Source: Anderseniella sp. (GTDB lineage: Bacteria; Pseudomonadota; Alphaproteobacteria; Rhizobiales; Aestuariivirgaceae). From it: a DNA stretch of 58,004 nt. Position numbers and translations under genes: made by a program. Where the stretch lies: assembly GCA_028289645.1 (NCBI GenBank), contig JANQOK010000010.1, positions 1 to 58,004 on the forward strand. Reading direction: 5' to 3'. Positions 1 to 8,215 of this stretch are shown one piece after another; positions within the stretch are counted from its first letter, which is position 1, and every line of letters starts with the position of its first letter. The notes below the pieces were generated by a model that saw only the letters and a program-made list of their open reading frames with translations, was not told where the DNA came from and searched no databases.

Positions 1-75
1 CTTACTGAACCCACGGTAAAAGCCGGCATCCGCCGTCTTGATCGGGAGATCGGTAAGTGCTGGCTTGACTGCCAT
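1..75 (-). CDS. N-terminal fragment of an unidentified protein (runs off left edge)
   Basis: Only the first 25 codons are in the window, read leftwards from an ATG at 75; the peptide begins MAVKPALTDLPIKTADAGFY. The start is well supported by a strong AGGAGGG ribosome-binding site about 7 nt upstream on this strand. An inverted repeat lies just beyond the ribosome-binding site and may be an operator. There is too little protein to name a family. No signal peptide is apparent in the part that is visible. Confidence 0.6.
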   Translation of the reverse strand, partial: MAVKPALTDLPIKTADAGFYRGFSK

Positions 76-599
76 TGATAGTTCCCTCCTCAGTTTGCCA
101 AACTACAGTGTACAGTCATGCGACAAATTGCCTATGAAAAATGCAAAAATGTGATGTGGGGGTCATATGTTGCCCACAACTGAATGTTCGTCCGCAAAAA
201 TTGAGAATCTTTGCCTTAATAAAGTGGTCATTTTTGAGACTTAGCGGGCTGCCGCATCATTGATTCGCCACTCAGCCGAGCAATTTTTGCAAGCGCAACC
301 GCTCGGAATGCCCGGGAATGCACGGTCCGGATGCGGGTTGCGCACAGGTTTGCCAATTAAAAAAAATTAACCGCGGAAATACCCTGATCACAAAACCTCC
401 ACAAAAAAGCCGGATTTTCAAACGGTTACCCGCGCGTCACGGAAACTGCTGATTGCGGTGCCTGCAAGAATGGCGATCAACTTTGTGTATATCCGAAAAA
501 TTCCCGGCGTGATGGCTGTACAAATCGCCGGTGTTTGCCCATCATTTGGATGAGGGCAACAGTAGGCGGCGGACTGAGTAAAAGTTAGGAGCAGGTATT
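76..599. other. 524-bp noncoding region between divergent genes
   Basis: This gap separates the leftward edge gene from the rightward cold-shock gene. It is AT-rich around 110-240 and 350-420, which is unlike the surrounding coding DNA. It should hold both promoters and a long leader for the cold-shock gene; long structured leaders are typical of csp mRNAs, but I could not identify a specific cold-shock element. I see no convincing ORF or RNA gene in it. Confidence 0.5.
92..104. promoter_or_regulatory. Inverted repeat upstream of the edge gene, possible operator
   Basis: AGTTTG-C-CAAACT is a perfect 6+6 inverted repeat with a 1-nt centre. It lies a few bases upstream of the AGGAGGG ribosome-binding site of the leftward edge gene. 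Next to it is a tandem TACAGT-G-TACAGT repeat (104-117). The position, between the start codon and the probable promoter, suits a repressor site. No regulator gene is adjacent in the window, so the assignment rests on symmetry and position only. Confidence 0.3.
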
Positions 600-1226
600 A
601 TGGCTGGTGATGGCGGGCCAGTGGACGATGGGGCTGAGGTAACTAACAAGACAATGGCGCAGACAGGAAAAGCGCGCCAGTCGTCTCTATCAGAGCTTGA
701 ATCCAATGTTGAAATTTTCGAGGTTGCAGGCTTCGTCAAATGGTTTGACGTGGCGCGCGGCTACGGTTTCATCATTCCTGACAGCGGCATCCCGGATGTC
801 CTGCTGCATTTGAGTTGTCTCAAGCGCGACGGATTCGAGGCGCCGCTGGAAGGTACCCGTGTGGTGTGCGAGGCCGTGCAGCGCCAGAAGGGAATCCAAT
901 GCCTGCGTGTGCTCGACGTGGACACGACGACAGCCATCCATCCGGTAGAGCGGGTGCCGCGCACCCACCAGCATGTGGAAGCCGGCAGTGACTGGACACG
1001 TGTGAAGGTCAAATGGTTCAACCGCACTCGCGGGTTCGGATTTGCCAGTGAAGGTGAGGGCCATCCCGACATCTTCATTCACATGGAGGTGCTGCGCAAA
1101 ACCGCGATTGCCGAGATTGAGCCGGATCAATGGATCTATGTCCGTTTCGGTGACGGCGCCAAGGGAAAGATGGCCGCCGAAGTTCGTCTCACCCTGGATG
1201 ACGACCGGTTGCCTGGCACCAATTGA
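600..1226 (+). CDS. Tandem cold-shock-domain protein (CspA family)
   Basis: A 208-aa cytoplasmic nucleic-acid-binding protein with two cold-shock domains. Domain 1 (about residues 42-105) carries VKWFDVARGYGFI, and domain 2 (about 138-203) carries VKVKWFNRTRGFGFA followed by DIFIHMEVL. These match the RNP1-type (KWFN..KGFGFI) and RNP2-type (VFVH) signatures. A double-CSD protein of about 200 aa with a charged N-terminal extension is a common alphaproteobacterial form. The ATG at 600 has AGGAG upstream. Its stop overlaps the start of the DUF192 gene, so the two are translationally coupled. The probable role is binding single-stranded RNA or DNA under cold or stationary-phase stress. Confidence 0.9.
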   Translation: MAGDGGPVDDGAEVTNKTMAQTGKARQSSLSELESNVEIFEVAGFVKWFDVARGYGFIIPDSGIPDVLLHLSCLKRDGFEAPLEGTRVVCEAVQRQKGIQCLRVLDVDTTTAIHPVERVPRTHQHVEAGSDWTRVKVKWFNRTRGFGFASEGEGHPDIFIHMEVLRKTAIAEIEPDQWIYVRFGDGAKGKMAAEVRLTLDDDRLPGTN

Positions 1227-1729
1227 TCTGCTGTGCGATACGACGGCCTGCAGTTCAAGCTGTTCAGGCCTTGGCGTCAGTTCTGCTGGCAATGTTGTTG
1301 ATCACCGCCGGGGCAGCGCAGGCGCAAACTTCGCAAGACGTCGTCCGCCTGCCGGTTGAACAGGTCACAGTCACCACCGAAAAAGGTGACATCACATTTG
1401 CCACGGAAATGGCCACCGATGACAAGACCCGTTCGCGCGGACTGATGTTCCGCCGTTCCATGGGGGAGCGCGAGGCCATGCTGTTCCACTGGCCGACGCC
1501 GCGGGTCGTTTCCATGTGGATGCGCAACACCTATCTCTCCCTGGACATGTTGTTTGTCACCGCTGACGGCATCGTTGTTCATATTGAAGCAAACACGGTC
1601 CCGCAGTCGCTGGATGTGCTCAGCGCCGGACGGGAAGTATCAGCGGTGATGGAGCTTGTCGCCGGTACGGCGGCGAAACTCGGCATCAGGCCGGGCAGCC
1701 GGCTGAAGCATCGGTTCTTCCGTCCTTAA
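1223..1729 (+). CDS. Exported DUF192 family protein
   Basis: A 168-aa protein beginning with TTG inside a TTGA overlap with the stop codon of the cold-shock gene. Residues 1 to about 34 form a hydrophobic signal peptide ending ...AGAAQA. The rest matches DUF192: a LMFRRSM segment, then HWPTPRVVSMWMRNTYLSLD, then the downstream VSAVMELVAGTA stretch. DUF192 proteins are small periplasmic or extracellular proteins of unknown biochemical function. Pairing of DUF192 with a csp gene suggests co-expression. The alternative downstream ATG at about 1292 would cut the signal peptide, so TTG is preferred. Confidence 0.85.
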   Translation: MICCAIRRPAVQAVQALASVLLAMLLITAGAAQAQTSQDVVRLPVEQVTVTTEKGDITFATEMATDDKTRSRGLMFRRSMGEREAMLFHWPTPRVVSMWMRNTYLSLDMLFVTADGIVVHIEANTVPQSLDVLSAGREVSAVMELVAGTAAKLGIRPGSRLKHRFFRP

Positions 1730-1869
1730 CGACTTTTCTGATCTGCCATCTGGTTGCCCTGCCGGCTCACCTGAGTGTGACGCGGGCCCTGTTGCCGCAG
1801 TCCGCTGTCGGTGATAGATTCCCGTGAAAATCTAGGGCGTTGGGGGCTTTCAGATGAGAGATTGTACAA

Positions 1870-2838
1870 ATGCCGCCATCCGTCACTTTGGTCCTGGAAT
1901 GGGAGAACGCACTGCTTGCCGAGATGGCGCGCCCCCTCGAAATGCTCAACAGACTGAGCCGGCAGGTCATCGACTATGCAGCCGCCAACAAGACCCGTTT
2001 TGAGCTTCTGATCGTTTTCAACCCGGAAGACGTGTCGCCCGAGTTCGTAGACGGTGTCATTTCAGACCACATTGATGGGAAAAAGTGGCCGGGCAAGATT
2101 CGAAAGGAATCCGCCATTGGTCTGCACTACTATGACTTGAAAAACTTTGGTGCGCAGAAGGCCGTTTCCGACATCGTGCTGTTTCTGGACAGCGATGTGA
2201 TCCCTGATGACAACTGGCTGCCGGCACTGCTCGACGTTTTCGATGATCCCGATATTCAGTTTGTTGCCGGAAACACATACATGGCACCCGATGGTTTCCT
2301 AGGCAAATGCTTTGCCTTGACGTGGAATTTTCCCGCCAAGGAAGACAAGCCTGATCTCTTCACGCAAGGTGGATTCTACGCCAACAACATTGCCTTCAGA
2401 AGAGAGTTCTTCCTCGCCAATCCGTTTCCGAGCGAGGATTGCTACAGGGGACAATGCGGGCAACTTGCCAGCAACCTGAGCCAAAAAGGCTATCTGACCC
2501 ACGTCTCAGGGCGGGCCTGGGTAAGTCATCCGGCTCCCAACGGTCTGGAACACTATGTCGTGCGTGCCATCGCCAAGGGGTATGACAACCAGTACTGGAG
2601 CACCAGGCGGCACTCCGGCGGACTGCTGGCCAAACCGGTCGGAACCGTGCGGCGTTTCGCGGTCGGTTGCGCAAAGGTGCTCATCAACACCGTCAAGCGG
2701 TATCCGAAGGTCAAGGTTGGGTTCGGTTACGTGATCGTCGCTATACCGGTCGGGTTGACCTATCAACTTATTGTGCTGGGGTCTGAACTGTTTTGCTACG
2801 CCAGACCGCAGGCGATCCGGCGCAGGTTTTCCATCTGA
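1870..2838 (+). CDS. Glycosyltransferase family 2 protein
   Basis: A 322-aa GT-A-fold glycosyltransferase. The nucleotide-sugar site is visible as VLFLDSDVIPDDNWL at about residue 100-114, with the DxD metal-binding motif. It is followed by an acceptor-side region containing FYANNIAFRREFF. The C-terminus has basic and hydrophobic helices (about 255-322) that could associate with the inner membrane. It probably transfers a sugar to a surface glycan or lipid acceptor; the substrate cannot be told. It stands alone between the DUF192 gene and the tRNA region. Confidence 0.8.
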   Translation: MPPSVTLVLEWENALLAEMARPLEMLNRLSRQVIDYAAANKTRFELLIVFNPEDVSPEFVDGVISDHIDGKKWPGKIRKESAIGLHYYDLKNFGAQKAVSDIVLFLDSDVIPDDNWLPALLDVFDDPDIQFVAGNTYMAPDGFLGKCFALTWNFPAKEDKPDLFTQGGFYANNIAFRREFFLANPFPSEDCYRGQCGQLASNLSQKGYLTHVSGRAWVSHPAPNGLEHYVVRAIAKGYDNQYWSTRRHSGGLLAKPVGTVRRFAVGCAKVLINTVKRYPKVKVGFGYVIVAIPVGLTYQLIVLGSELFCYARPQAIRRRFSI

Positions 2839-3206
2839 TTGAGCTGTTCGGTGTTCAGGCCGGTTTCGTGTTGGTTGTCTTCGCTAAATCTCATTTGCTG
2901 CTGTCTTGTTTCGGCCTGGCGCAAATACAAAGAGCCAGCGCAAGGACGGCGATCCGGCACACTGGCTCCAATCAAACCCTTTATGCGGCAACAACCAGAG
3001 TTCGATATAATCTGTATACGTCTTAATGTATGAACATGACTACTAGTTAAAAGTTGCAATAGTCAGAATTATGCACTTCCAGGGATTGGGTGCCCGTTCC
3101 CGACCAGGCCACGGGGCACTATTGTTGTTCGGCGCAATTTTCGGACTTGCAGGGCTATGCTGAAAAGGCTAGAGCATTCAGCAACTTTGCAGGGCAGTGA
3201 CGGTAA
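2839..3206. other. 368-bp gap before tRNA-Pro
   Basis: No gene is supported here. Short ORFs on both strands have no recognisable content. The region should contain the promoter of tRNA-Pro and the end of the glycosyltransferase transcript, but I see no clear intrinsic terminator. Confidence 0.4.
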
Positions 3207-3283
<77 letters not shown>

Positions 3284-3338
3284 CCGGCCGGCCCTGAGAC
3301 GAGTTTGGAGCCAACCGGCAACACTTGAGGCGACACAC

Positions 3339-3644
3339 ATGCCTGCACGAATTTACCAGCCCACCCGCAATGCCATGCAGTCCGGCAAGGCCAAGACGAA
3401 AAAGTGGGTGCTGGAATTTGAAGCAGAGGCCCGGCGTGAAACCGACCCGCTGATGGGCTGGACATCATCCGGCGACATGAAGCAGCAACTGAAGCTGATC
3501 TTTGACACCCGGGAAGCGGCTGAAAACTACGCCAAGCGCAAGGGCCATGCCTATCAGGTCATCGAGCCGAAAAAGCCGTCGGCCAAGTCAAAGTCCTACG
3601 CCGATAATTTCCGCTGGGGCCGGACCGACAACTGGACCCACTGA
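3339..3644 (+). CDS. NDUFS4-like ETC complex I accessory subunit
   Basis: A 101-aa protein starting ARIYQP.RNAMQSGKAKTKKWVLEFE, followed by DPLMGWTSSGD and ending KSYADNFRWGRTDNWTH. This is the conserved pattern of the complex I NDUFS4/AQDQ (18 kDa-type) subunit family found in mitochondria and alphaproteobacteria. It acts at the peripheral arm of NADH:ubiquinone oxidoreductase. The ATG at 3339 is chosen because an upstream in-frame start (3240) would translate the tRNA. Its position between tRNA-Pro and tRNA-Arg may mean co-transcription with tRNAs. Confidence 0.93.
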   Translation: MPARIYQPTRNAMQSGKAKTKKWVLEFEAEARRETDPLMGWTSSGDMKQQLKLIFDTREAAENYAKRKGHAYQVIEPKKPSAKSKSYADNFRWGRTDNWTH

Positions 3645-3715
3645 ACTGGTCGCCATCTAACACTTGGCAAACACACGCACTTGCGGCAAACAGAATGCCG
3701 CAACTGCTGAACAAC

Positions 3716-3792
3716 GGTCCCGTAGCTCAGCTGGATAGAGCACCAGCCTTCTAAGCTGATGGTCGCAGGTTCGAATCCTGCCGGGATCGCCA
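3716..3792 (+). tRNA. tRNA-Arg (anticodon TCT)
   Basis: A 77-nt cloverleaf with encoded CCA. The acceptor stem is GGTCCCG/CGGGATC with one G-T wobble (positions 2-71) and discriminator G. The anticodon loop CTTCTAA gives TCT, reading AGA/AGG. The anticodon stem is CCAGC/GCTGA, which leaves a C-A mismatch at the 27-43 position. The T-loop TTCGAATC is standard. It is likely functional. Confidence 0.95.
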
Positions 3793-3816
3793 ATCTTTTC
3801 AGACAGATCATCTGAC

Positions 3817-3835
3817 CTGCCGCCGGCACCGGCAG
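3817..3835 (+). terminator. Hairpin 25 nt after tRNA-Arg, weak terminator candidate
   Basis: CTGCCG and CGGCAG form a perfect 6-bp stem around a 7-nt loop just downstream of tRNA-Arg and before the convergent 3865-4746 gene. No T-run follows, so it is at best a weak or bidirectional terminator. Confidence 0.3.
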
Positions 3836-3864
3836 AGGGGCCGGGCATCGGTCGTGCCTCGCCC

Positions 3865-4746
3865 TCAAGGGTCTGCAGCCGATCCGGCACTCACACTGAC
3901 CCCGAGACAGGGATTGTTGTCTTGAGCCGATGGCGGAGAGTTTACCGTCAGCTTGCCCTCCGGCGCGTGGCAGAAGTAACGCCACTCACTCGGCAGGGTG
4001 TAGGCCTTGCGGCTGAACGATGCACGCACCCGGACGCGCCTGGCTGTCGGTCTGCCGGGCACCTCCAGCTCAATCGACACCTGTTTCGGCAGAACGACCG
4101 GCAGTTCGAACCCGGCCAGGTTTCCTGATTTCCAGTCCGGCCGCCAGGCCTGGTCATCCTCGTCCCGGCGTTCGACTTCGGCATACAACGTCCCGTACGG
4201 CCGCTGTGGCACGGTTGCCCAGAACGGCTCCCAGTCAATGACAAGCGGCACCTTCGCGCCCTGGTAAACCCGGTGGTTGGGTCCTATGAGGCGGTGCAGC
4301 GGGCGTTCCAGGCTAAACGTGGTGGAAAAGGTGATTTCAACCGGGTGATCCTTGAAACCGTCAGCGCGGGCGCGGATCGAATAGGTGCCGGGCGCCAACG
4401 TCCAGAAATAGGGAAGCTGCGTTTCATGGCTGGTCTTGCCGGGCAGGATCGCGTTCCACACCTCACTCACAAACCCGTACGGATGTGGCAAATGTCGGAT
4501 CTCAAACAGCACATTGACGGCTTCGGTTTCAGGCACCCCCGCGTCCGTTTTGCGGTTGATCCGCAACGGGATCGGCAGGGTGTGGTAGACTTGGTCGGCG
4601 ACAGGGTGCTGGAACTCGAATGGCGCGTCTGCGTTGCCGGCGACGGACATCATCGGCGGCATAAGCAAGGTTGCGGCCACAACAACAAGGTGGCGCGGTC
4701 TGCCGGTCAGCTTTCGATCGCAACTCTTGACCTGGCTCATGATCAT
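3865..4746 (-). CDS. Secreted protein of unknown function
   Basis: A 293-aa protein with a basic N-terminus and a hydrophobic stretch at about 17-35 (RHLVVVAATLLMPPMMSVAG), probably a signal peptide. The body is beta-rich with alternating hydrophobic residues and FEFQHPVADQVYHTLPIPLRI-type segments, suggesting Ig-like or fibronectin-like beta sandwiches. It has few cysteines. The start could be 4746 or the internal ATG at 4740. It is read in the same direction as, and 83 nt after, the next secreted hypothetical (4830-5429). I do not recognise the family. Confidence 0.6.
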   Translation of the reverse strand: MIMSQVKSCDRKLTGRPRHLVVVAATLLMPPMMSVAGNADAPFEFQHPVADQVYHTLPIPLRINRKTDAGVPETEAVNVLFEIRHLPHPYGFVSEVWNAILPGKTSHETQLPYFWTLAPGTYSIRARADGFKDHPVEITFSTTFSLERPLHRLIGPNHRVYQGAKVPLVIDWEPFWATVPQRPYGTLYAEVERRDEDDQAWRPDWKSGNLAGFELPVVLPKQVSIELEVPGRPTARRVRVRASFSRKAYTLPSEWRYFCHAPEGKLTVNSPPSAQDNNPCLGVSVSAGSAADP

Positions 4747-4829
4747 ATGCTTCGGCTGCGGATACCCGGGAGCAATTGTTTCCTCTATCGCCTCCCGCGT
4801 ACAACCATTTTTGCAGAAACCCGTGGTAC

Positions 4830-5429
4830 TTACTCCGGCATCGGCAGTGTCAGGTCCGGCGCGTCTTCTATGACCTGGGTCGTGAAGCTCTGGTACCCGC
4901 TGCTCTTGCTGTCATATGTCGACTTGGTGATCCGCCCGGTTTTCCGGTTCACCCAGTACTTGTAGTGGTTGGACGATTTGTACTGCTGCACAGTATCGAA
5001 ATCGGCTTCGACGGTGTCATGCATGACCCCGTCGAGCAGCTCTTCACCGCATACGGCATTCTTTATGGTCTTCGCGTTGGCTTCCTGGTTCCTGATATTG
5101 TCGAGCCGGTTTTTTTCGCTGTCCATGTCCCGGATCTTCTTCCACGACTTGCCGTTGTCCGAAGAGGTATACATCTTGTTGTCGTAGGCCAGCGTAACGG
5201 GCTGGTTGGCCGGTTCGGTCATCACTGTCATCCAGTGGCCGGTGGTTTTGAAAAAGAAGTCGTTCTTTGAAACCTGGCCGCCCTTCGGCTCGGTTGTGAT
5301 GCGAATGATGGACGGCCGGTCACCGTTACCGTGAATCAGCAGCTGGGCGAATTTTTCCTGGCATGGGTTTGCAAACGCAGCCTGAGTAGAGGCCAGTAGC
5401 AGTGCCGTGGTTGCGAAAAACGATCTCAT
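4830..5429 (-). CDS. Secreted hypothetical protein
   Basis: A 199-aa protein with a clean Sec signal peptide (residues 1-20, ending TQAAFA before NPCQEKF). The mature part has paired cysteines near the N-terminus and at about 126 and is rich in short beta-type segments (GHWMTVMTEPANQPVTLAYD). It contains a possible surface-exposed Lys/Asn-rich region. I do not recognise the family. The likely location is the periplasm. It sits upstream of the other secreted hypothetical on the same strand, so a two-gene unit is possible. Confidence 0.65.
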   Translation of the reverse strand: MRSFFATTALLLASTQAAFANPCQEKFAQLLIHGNGDRPSIIRITTEPKGGQVSKNDFFFKTTGHWMTVMTEPANQPVTLAYDNKMYTSSDNGKSWKKIRDMDSEKNRLDNIRNQEANAKTIKNAVCGEELLDGVMHDTVEADFDTVQQYKSSNHYKYWVNRKTGRITKSTYDSKSSGYQSFTTQVIEDAPDLTLPMPE

Positions 5430-5643
5430 TGTCCATCACCCTTTATCTTGCGGTTTGTCCAATTAGATATCTTTTTCAATGCGTTGTGGCAACTTTGTTC
5501 GGCTGCCCAAGCGCGCTTTTCAGCTTTGCAAAGCCATATTCCCGAACTGTGTGGAGACGCAGACCGGGTCCGTTCAGCACGGTCGAATTAATCTGGCGTT
5601 AATGTGCCGCATCTGTTCTGAGCCGCTCAGAGTGCCTATTGTC

Positions 5644-7281
5644 ATGCCCATGCAGATCAGAACAAAACTCGTCATGAGCGTCAGTACTCTTGCGGCGGTG
5701 GTCGTGGCGTGTTCGATCCTGCTGCTTTGGAACACCTACAGTGCCACCTACAATCAGAAGCGCACCAGTCTCGCCTATGAAGAGCTGACCGGGTATCTGA
5801 GCCTGTCCAGCGAGGTGCTGGGCACGTTCAAGCGCGTGCGCCGTGATCTGCTCAACGAGGGGCAGAGCCTGACCTTCGATCTGGGCGAAGCACAGGCCCG
5901 GGTCTCCAAGATCGTTGCCGATATCACCGAAACCACCATTGTCGAGGATGAGGTCGGACTGCGCGCCGGCGAGGTTGATGAAGACCGCCAGCGCGCCATG
6001 GACCTTGCCAAGGAGCTCGAGAATGCCTTCGCCGATGTGCGCCAGACTGAATTGCTTATCAAGAATGGCCGGCTCGACGAGGCCCGGGAATTTCTCGACA
6101 AGAGTCTGAAAGTACGGCTGGACGGTACGGTGACCGGGTACATCAATGATGCCGTCGAGGATGAGCGCACGGAACTGGACGATGCGCTGCGCGAAATCGA
6201 GTATTACAACACTGTGGCCTACTGGGCTGCATTGCTGGCATCGCTAACCGGAGCCCTGGTGGCAGGCTGGGCCATGTATGCGCTGGCATTGAGAATGTCC
6301 AGCGGCCTGCGCAATCTGGAAGACGGCGCGGAGCTGTTTGCATCCGGCAAGCTGGACCACACCATACCGATCACTGGGCGCGACGAGTTCGCCAAGCTGT
6401 CCGGCCGGTTCAATGCCATGGCCGGCCAGCTGAAGACCCAGCGCACGGCTCTGGAGGAGGCCAGGGACCAGCTTGAACAGCGGGTCATGGAGCGTACCGA
6501 CGAGTTGCAGGTCGCCAATGATGAGCTCAGGCGACGGGACGAGACCAGGCGGCAGTTCTTTGCCGACATCGGTCACGAACTGCGCACGCCCATAACGGCG
6601 GTTCGCGGTGAAGCGGAAGTGGCGCTCAGGGCGCGCCAGAAGCAGCGCGAGACCTATCATTCGGCACTGAGCCGGATCATCGCCATTTCCGACCAGTTGA
6701 CCCGCTTCGTCAATGACATTTTCTTGATTGCGCGCGAACAGGCCGGCGTCGTGGACATGCGCCACAACGAGATCGACCTGCGCGCACCGGTCATCGCGGC
6801 GGCTGAACAGCTGCATTCGAAATTTGAGCAGGACCGTTGCCGGCTTTCCATGGAGCTTGGCGAGGAGGCGGCAACAGTGGAAGGCGATGCCCAGCGACTG
6901 TGCCAGTTGATACTGATCTTGATGTGCAATGCGATCGAGCATTCGCCGGAGGGGGTCAGCATCAGGGTCGCGCTTGAGCGTCAGCAAGATGAATGGCGGT
7001 TGAGTGTTGAAGACGACGGGCCGGGCATATCGGACGAAGACGCCAGCCATGCATTCGAACGATTTTACCGCGGCGCCGTGGAAGCAGGTTCCGACCAGCG
7101 CCGCAACACCGGCCTGGGGTTGCCAATTGCGCGCTCGATTACCAATGCCCACGGCGGACGCATCTGGATTGATTCCGGTTTTGAAGGCGGCACGGCGGTT
7201 CGAATGGCGTTCCCCGTTGTCGAAGATCACCCCGATGAGCAAGAGACTGACCCCCAAGCTGAGATGGAGACTGTGAATTGA
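5644..7281 (+). CDS. Membrane sensor histidine kinase
   Basis: A 545-aa inner-membrane kinase. TM1 spans about 8-31, a periplasmic helical region about 32-186, and TM2 about 190-214. These are followed by HAMP (to about 270), a charged coiled coil, HisKA with FFADIGHELRTP (phospho-acceptor His311), and HATPase_c with an N box (MCNAIEH), G1 (DDGPGI) and G2 (NTGLGLPIA). The long helical periplasmic segment resembles four-helix-bundle sensors. The ATG at 5644 is preferred over an upstream one at 5479 because it places TM1 at the N-terminus. The stop overlaps the TTG start of the response regulator. The signal is unknown. Confidence 0.92.
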   Translation: MPMQIRTKLVMSVSTLAAVVVACSILLLWNTYSATYNQKRTSLAYEELTGYLSLSSEVLGTFKRVRRDLLNEGQSLTFDLGEAQARVSKIVADITETTIVEDEVGLRAGEVDEDRQRAMDLAKELENAFADVRQTELLIKNGRLDEAREFLDKSLKVRLDGTVTGYINDAVEDERTELDDALREIEYYNTVAYWAALLASLTGALVAGWAMYALALRMSSGLRNLEDGAELFASGKLDHTIPITGRDEFAKLSGRFNAMAGQLKTQRTALEEARDQLEQRVMERTDELQVANDELRRRDETRRQFFADIGHELRTPITAVRGEAEVALRARQKQRETYHSALSRIIAISDQLTRFVNDIFLIAREQAGVVDMRHNEIDLRAPVIAAAEQLHSKFEQDRCRLSMELGEEAATVEGDAQRLCQLILILMCNAIEHSPEGVSIRVALERQQDEWRLSVEDDGPGISDEDASHAFERFYRGAVEAGSDQRRNTGLGLPIARSITNAHGGRIWIDSGFEGGTAVRMAFPVVEDHPDEQETDPQAEMETVN

Positions 7282-7961
7282 GGTTACTGCTTATCGAGGA
7301 TGATGTCCGGATCGTGGAGTTTCTCGGTCGGGGACTGAAGGCTGAGGGCCATACAGTTGATATACAGACCGACGGCAAGTCCGGTTTCGACGCGGCCAGC
7401 AACGGGAGTTGGGATGCGATCATCCTGGACGTCATGCTGCCGGCGCTTGACGGGCGCGAGGTGTGCAGGTCGCTGCGCCTGGACAACAACCGCACTCCCA
7501 TCCTGATGCTCACCGCGCTGGACAGTACCGATGATGTCGTCCGTGGCCTGAGGCTAGGTGCTGACGATTACATGACCAAGCCGTTCGCCTTCGATGAACT
7601 GCTGGCCAGGCTGGAAAGCCTCGACCGCCGCGCCGAAGCTGGCGAACTGAAGCAGGCAAAGGGTGTCATGCAGGCCGACGATCTGACATTTGATCGTGAT
7701 GCACTCATCGTCAAGCGGGCCGGCAAGACTATCGAACTGACATCCCTGGAGTATGCCTTGCTGGAGTTCATGATGGTGGAGACCGGCAAGGTCCTGAGCC
7801 GTGCCAGGATATTGCAGAACGTATGGGGCGTGTCGCAGGACCCGCTTACCAATGTCGTTGACGTCTATATCAGACGGCTGCGCGCCAAGATCGACGATGG
7901 CGCCGAGACCAGGCTGATCAACACGGTCCGCGGCCGCGGCTACCGGTTTGGTGCGGTCTAG
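7278..7961 (+). CDS. OmpR/PhoB-family response regulator
   Basis: A 227-aa regulator. The receiver domain (1 to about 118) has acidic pocket D8/D9, phospho-acceptor D51 (ILDVMLP) and K101 (TKPF). The C-terminal winged-helix DNA-binding domain contains the SLEYALLEFMM and NVVDVYIRRLRAKID segments. The TTG start lies within a TTGA overlap with the kinase stop, so the pair is translationally coupled. It is phosphorylated by the kinase immediately upstream. The next operon (8216-12591) begins 254 nt downstream in the same direction and is a possible target. Confidence 0.93.
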   Translation: MRLLLIEDDVRIVEFLGRGLKAEGHTVDIQTDGKSGFDAASNGSWDAIILDVMLPALDGREVCRSLRLDNNRTPILMLTALDSTDDVVRGLRLGADDYMTKPFAFDELLARLESLDRRAEAGELKQAKGVMQADDLTFDRDALIVKRAGKTIELTSLEYALLEFMMVETGKVLSRARILQNVWGVSQDPLTNVVDVYIRRLRAKIDDGAETRLINTVRGRGYRFGAV

Positions 7962-8215
7962 AGCAGGAAATTCTGTCTCGCCTTCGAAATTGCGGCAACA
8001 TTCGTGCTTTGCCATGAACGCGAAATGAACCGGTTGTGAAGCCTGCATAAATGTGAGTTGAACTGCTTGTTAAGCGATAAATAACAACGTGTTAAGCAGA
8101 TTGCGCGGTGAAATTCCGGCATGCATCCTCTGCTCGTGACGGCATCGAAACACGCGTTGTGAGGCCTGCGCAGGCAGCCTCGAACAGCGGCTAACACGAA
8201 AGCAGAGGAACCGAC

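Noticed and set aside
2839-3033. Short open frames before tRNA-Pro
   Set aside because: No ribosome-binding site or recognisable product.
5479-5643. 55-residue extension of the histidine kinase
   Set aside because: It would move the first membrane helix inward and has no typical signal; the ATG at 5644 fits family architecture.
6244-7257. 337-aa open frame antisense to the histidine kinase
   Set aside because: It overlaps the HisKA and HATPase domains and shows no family motifs.
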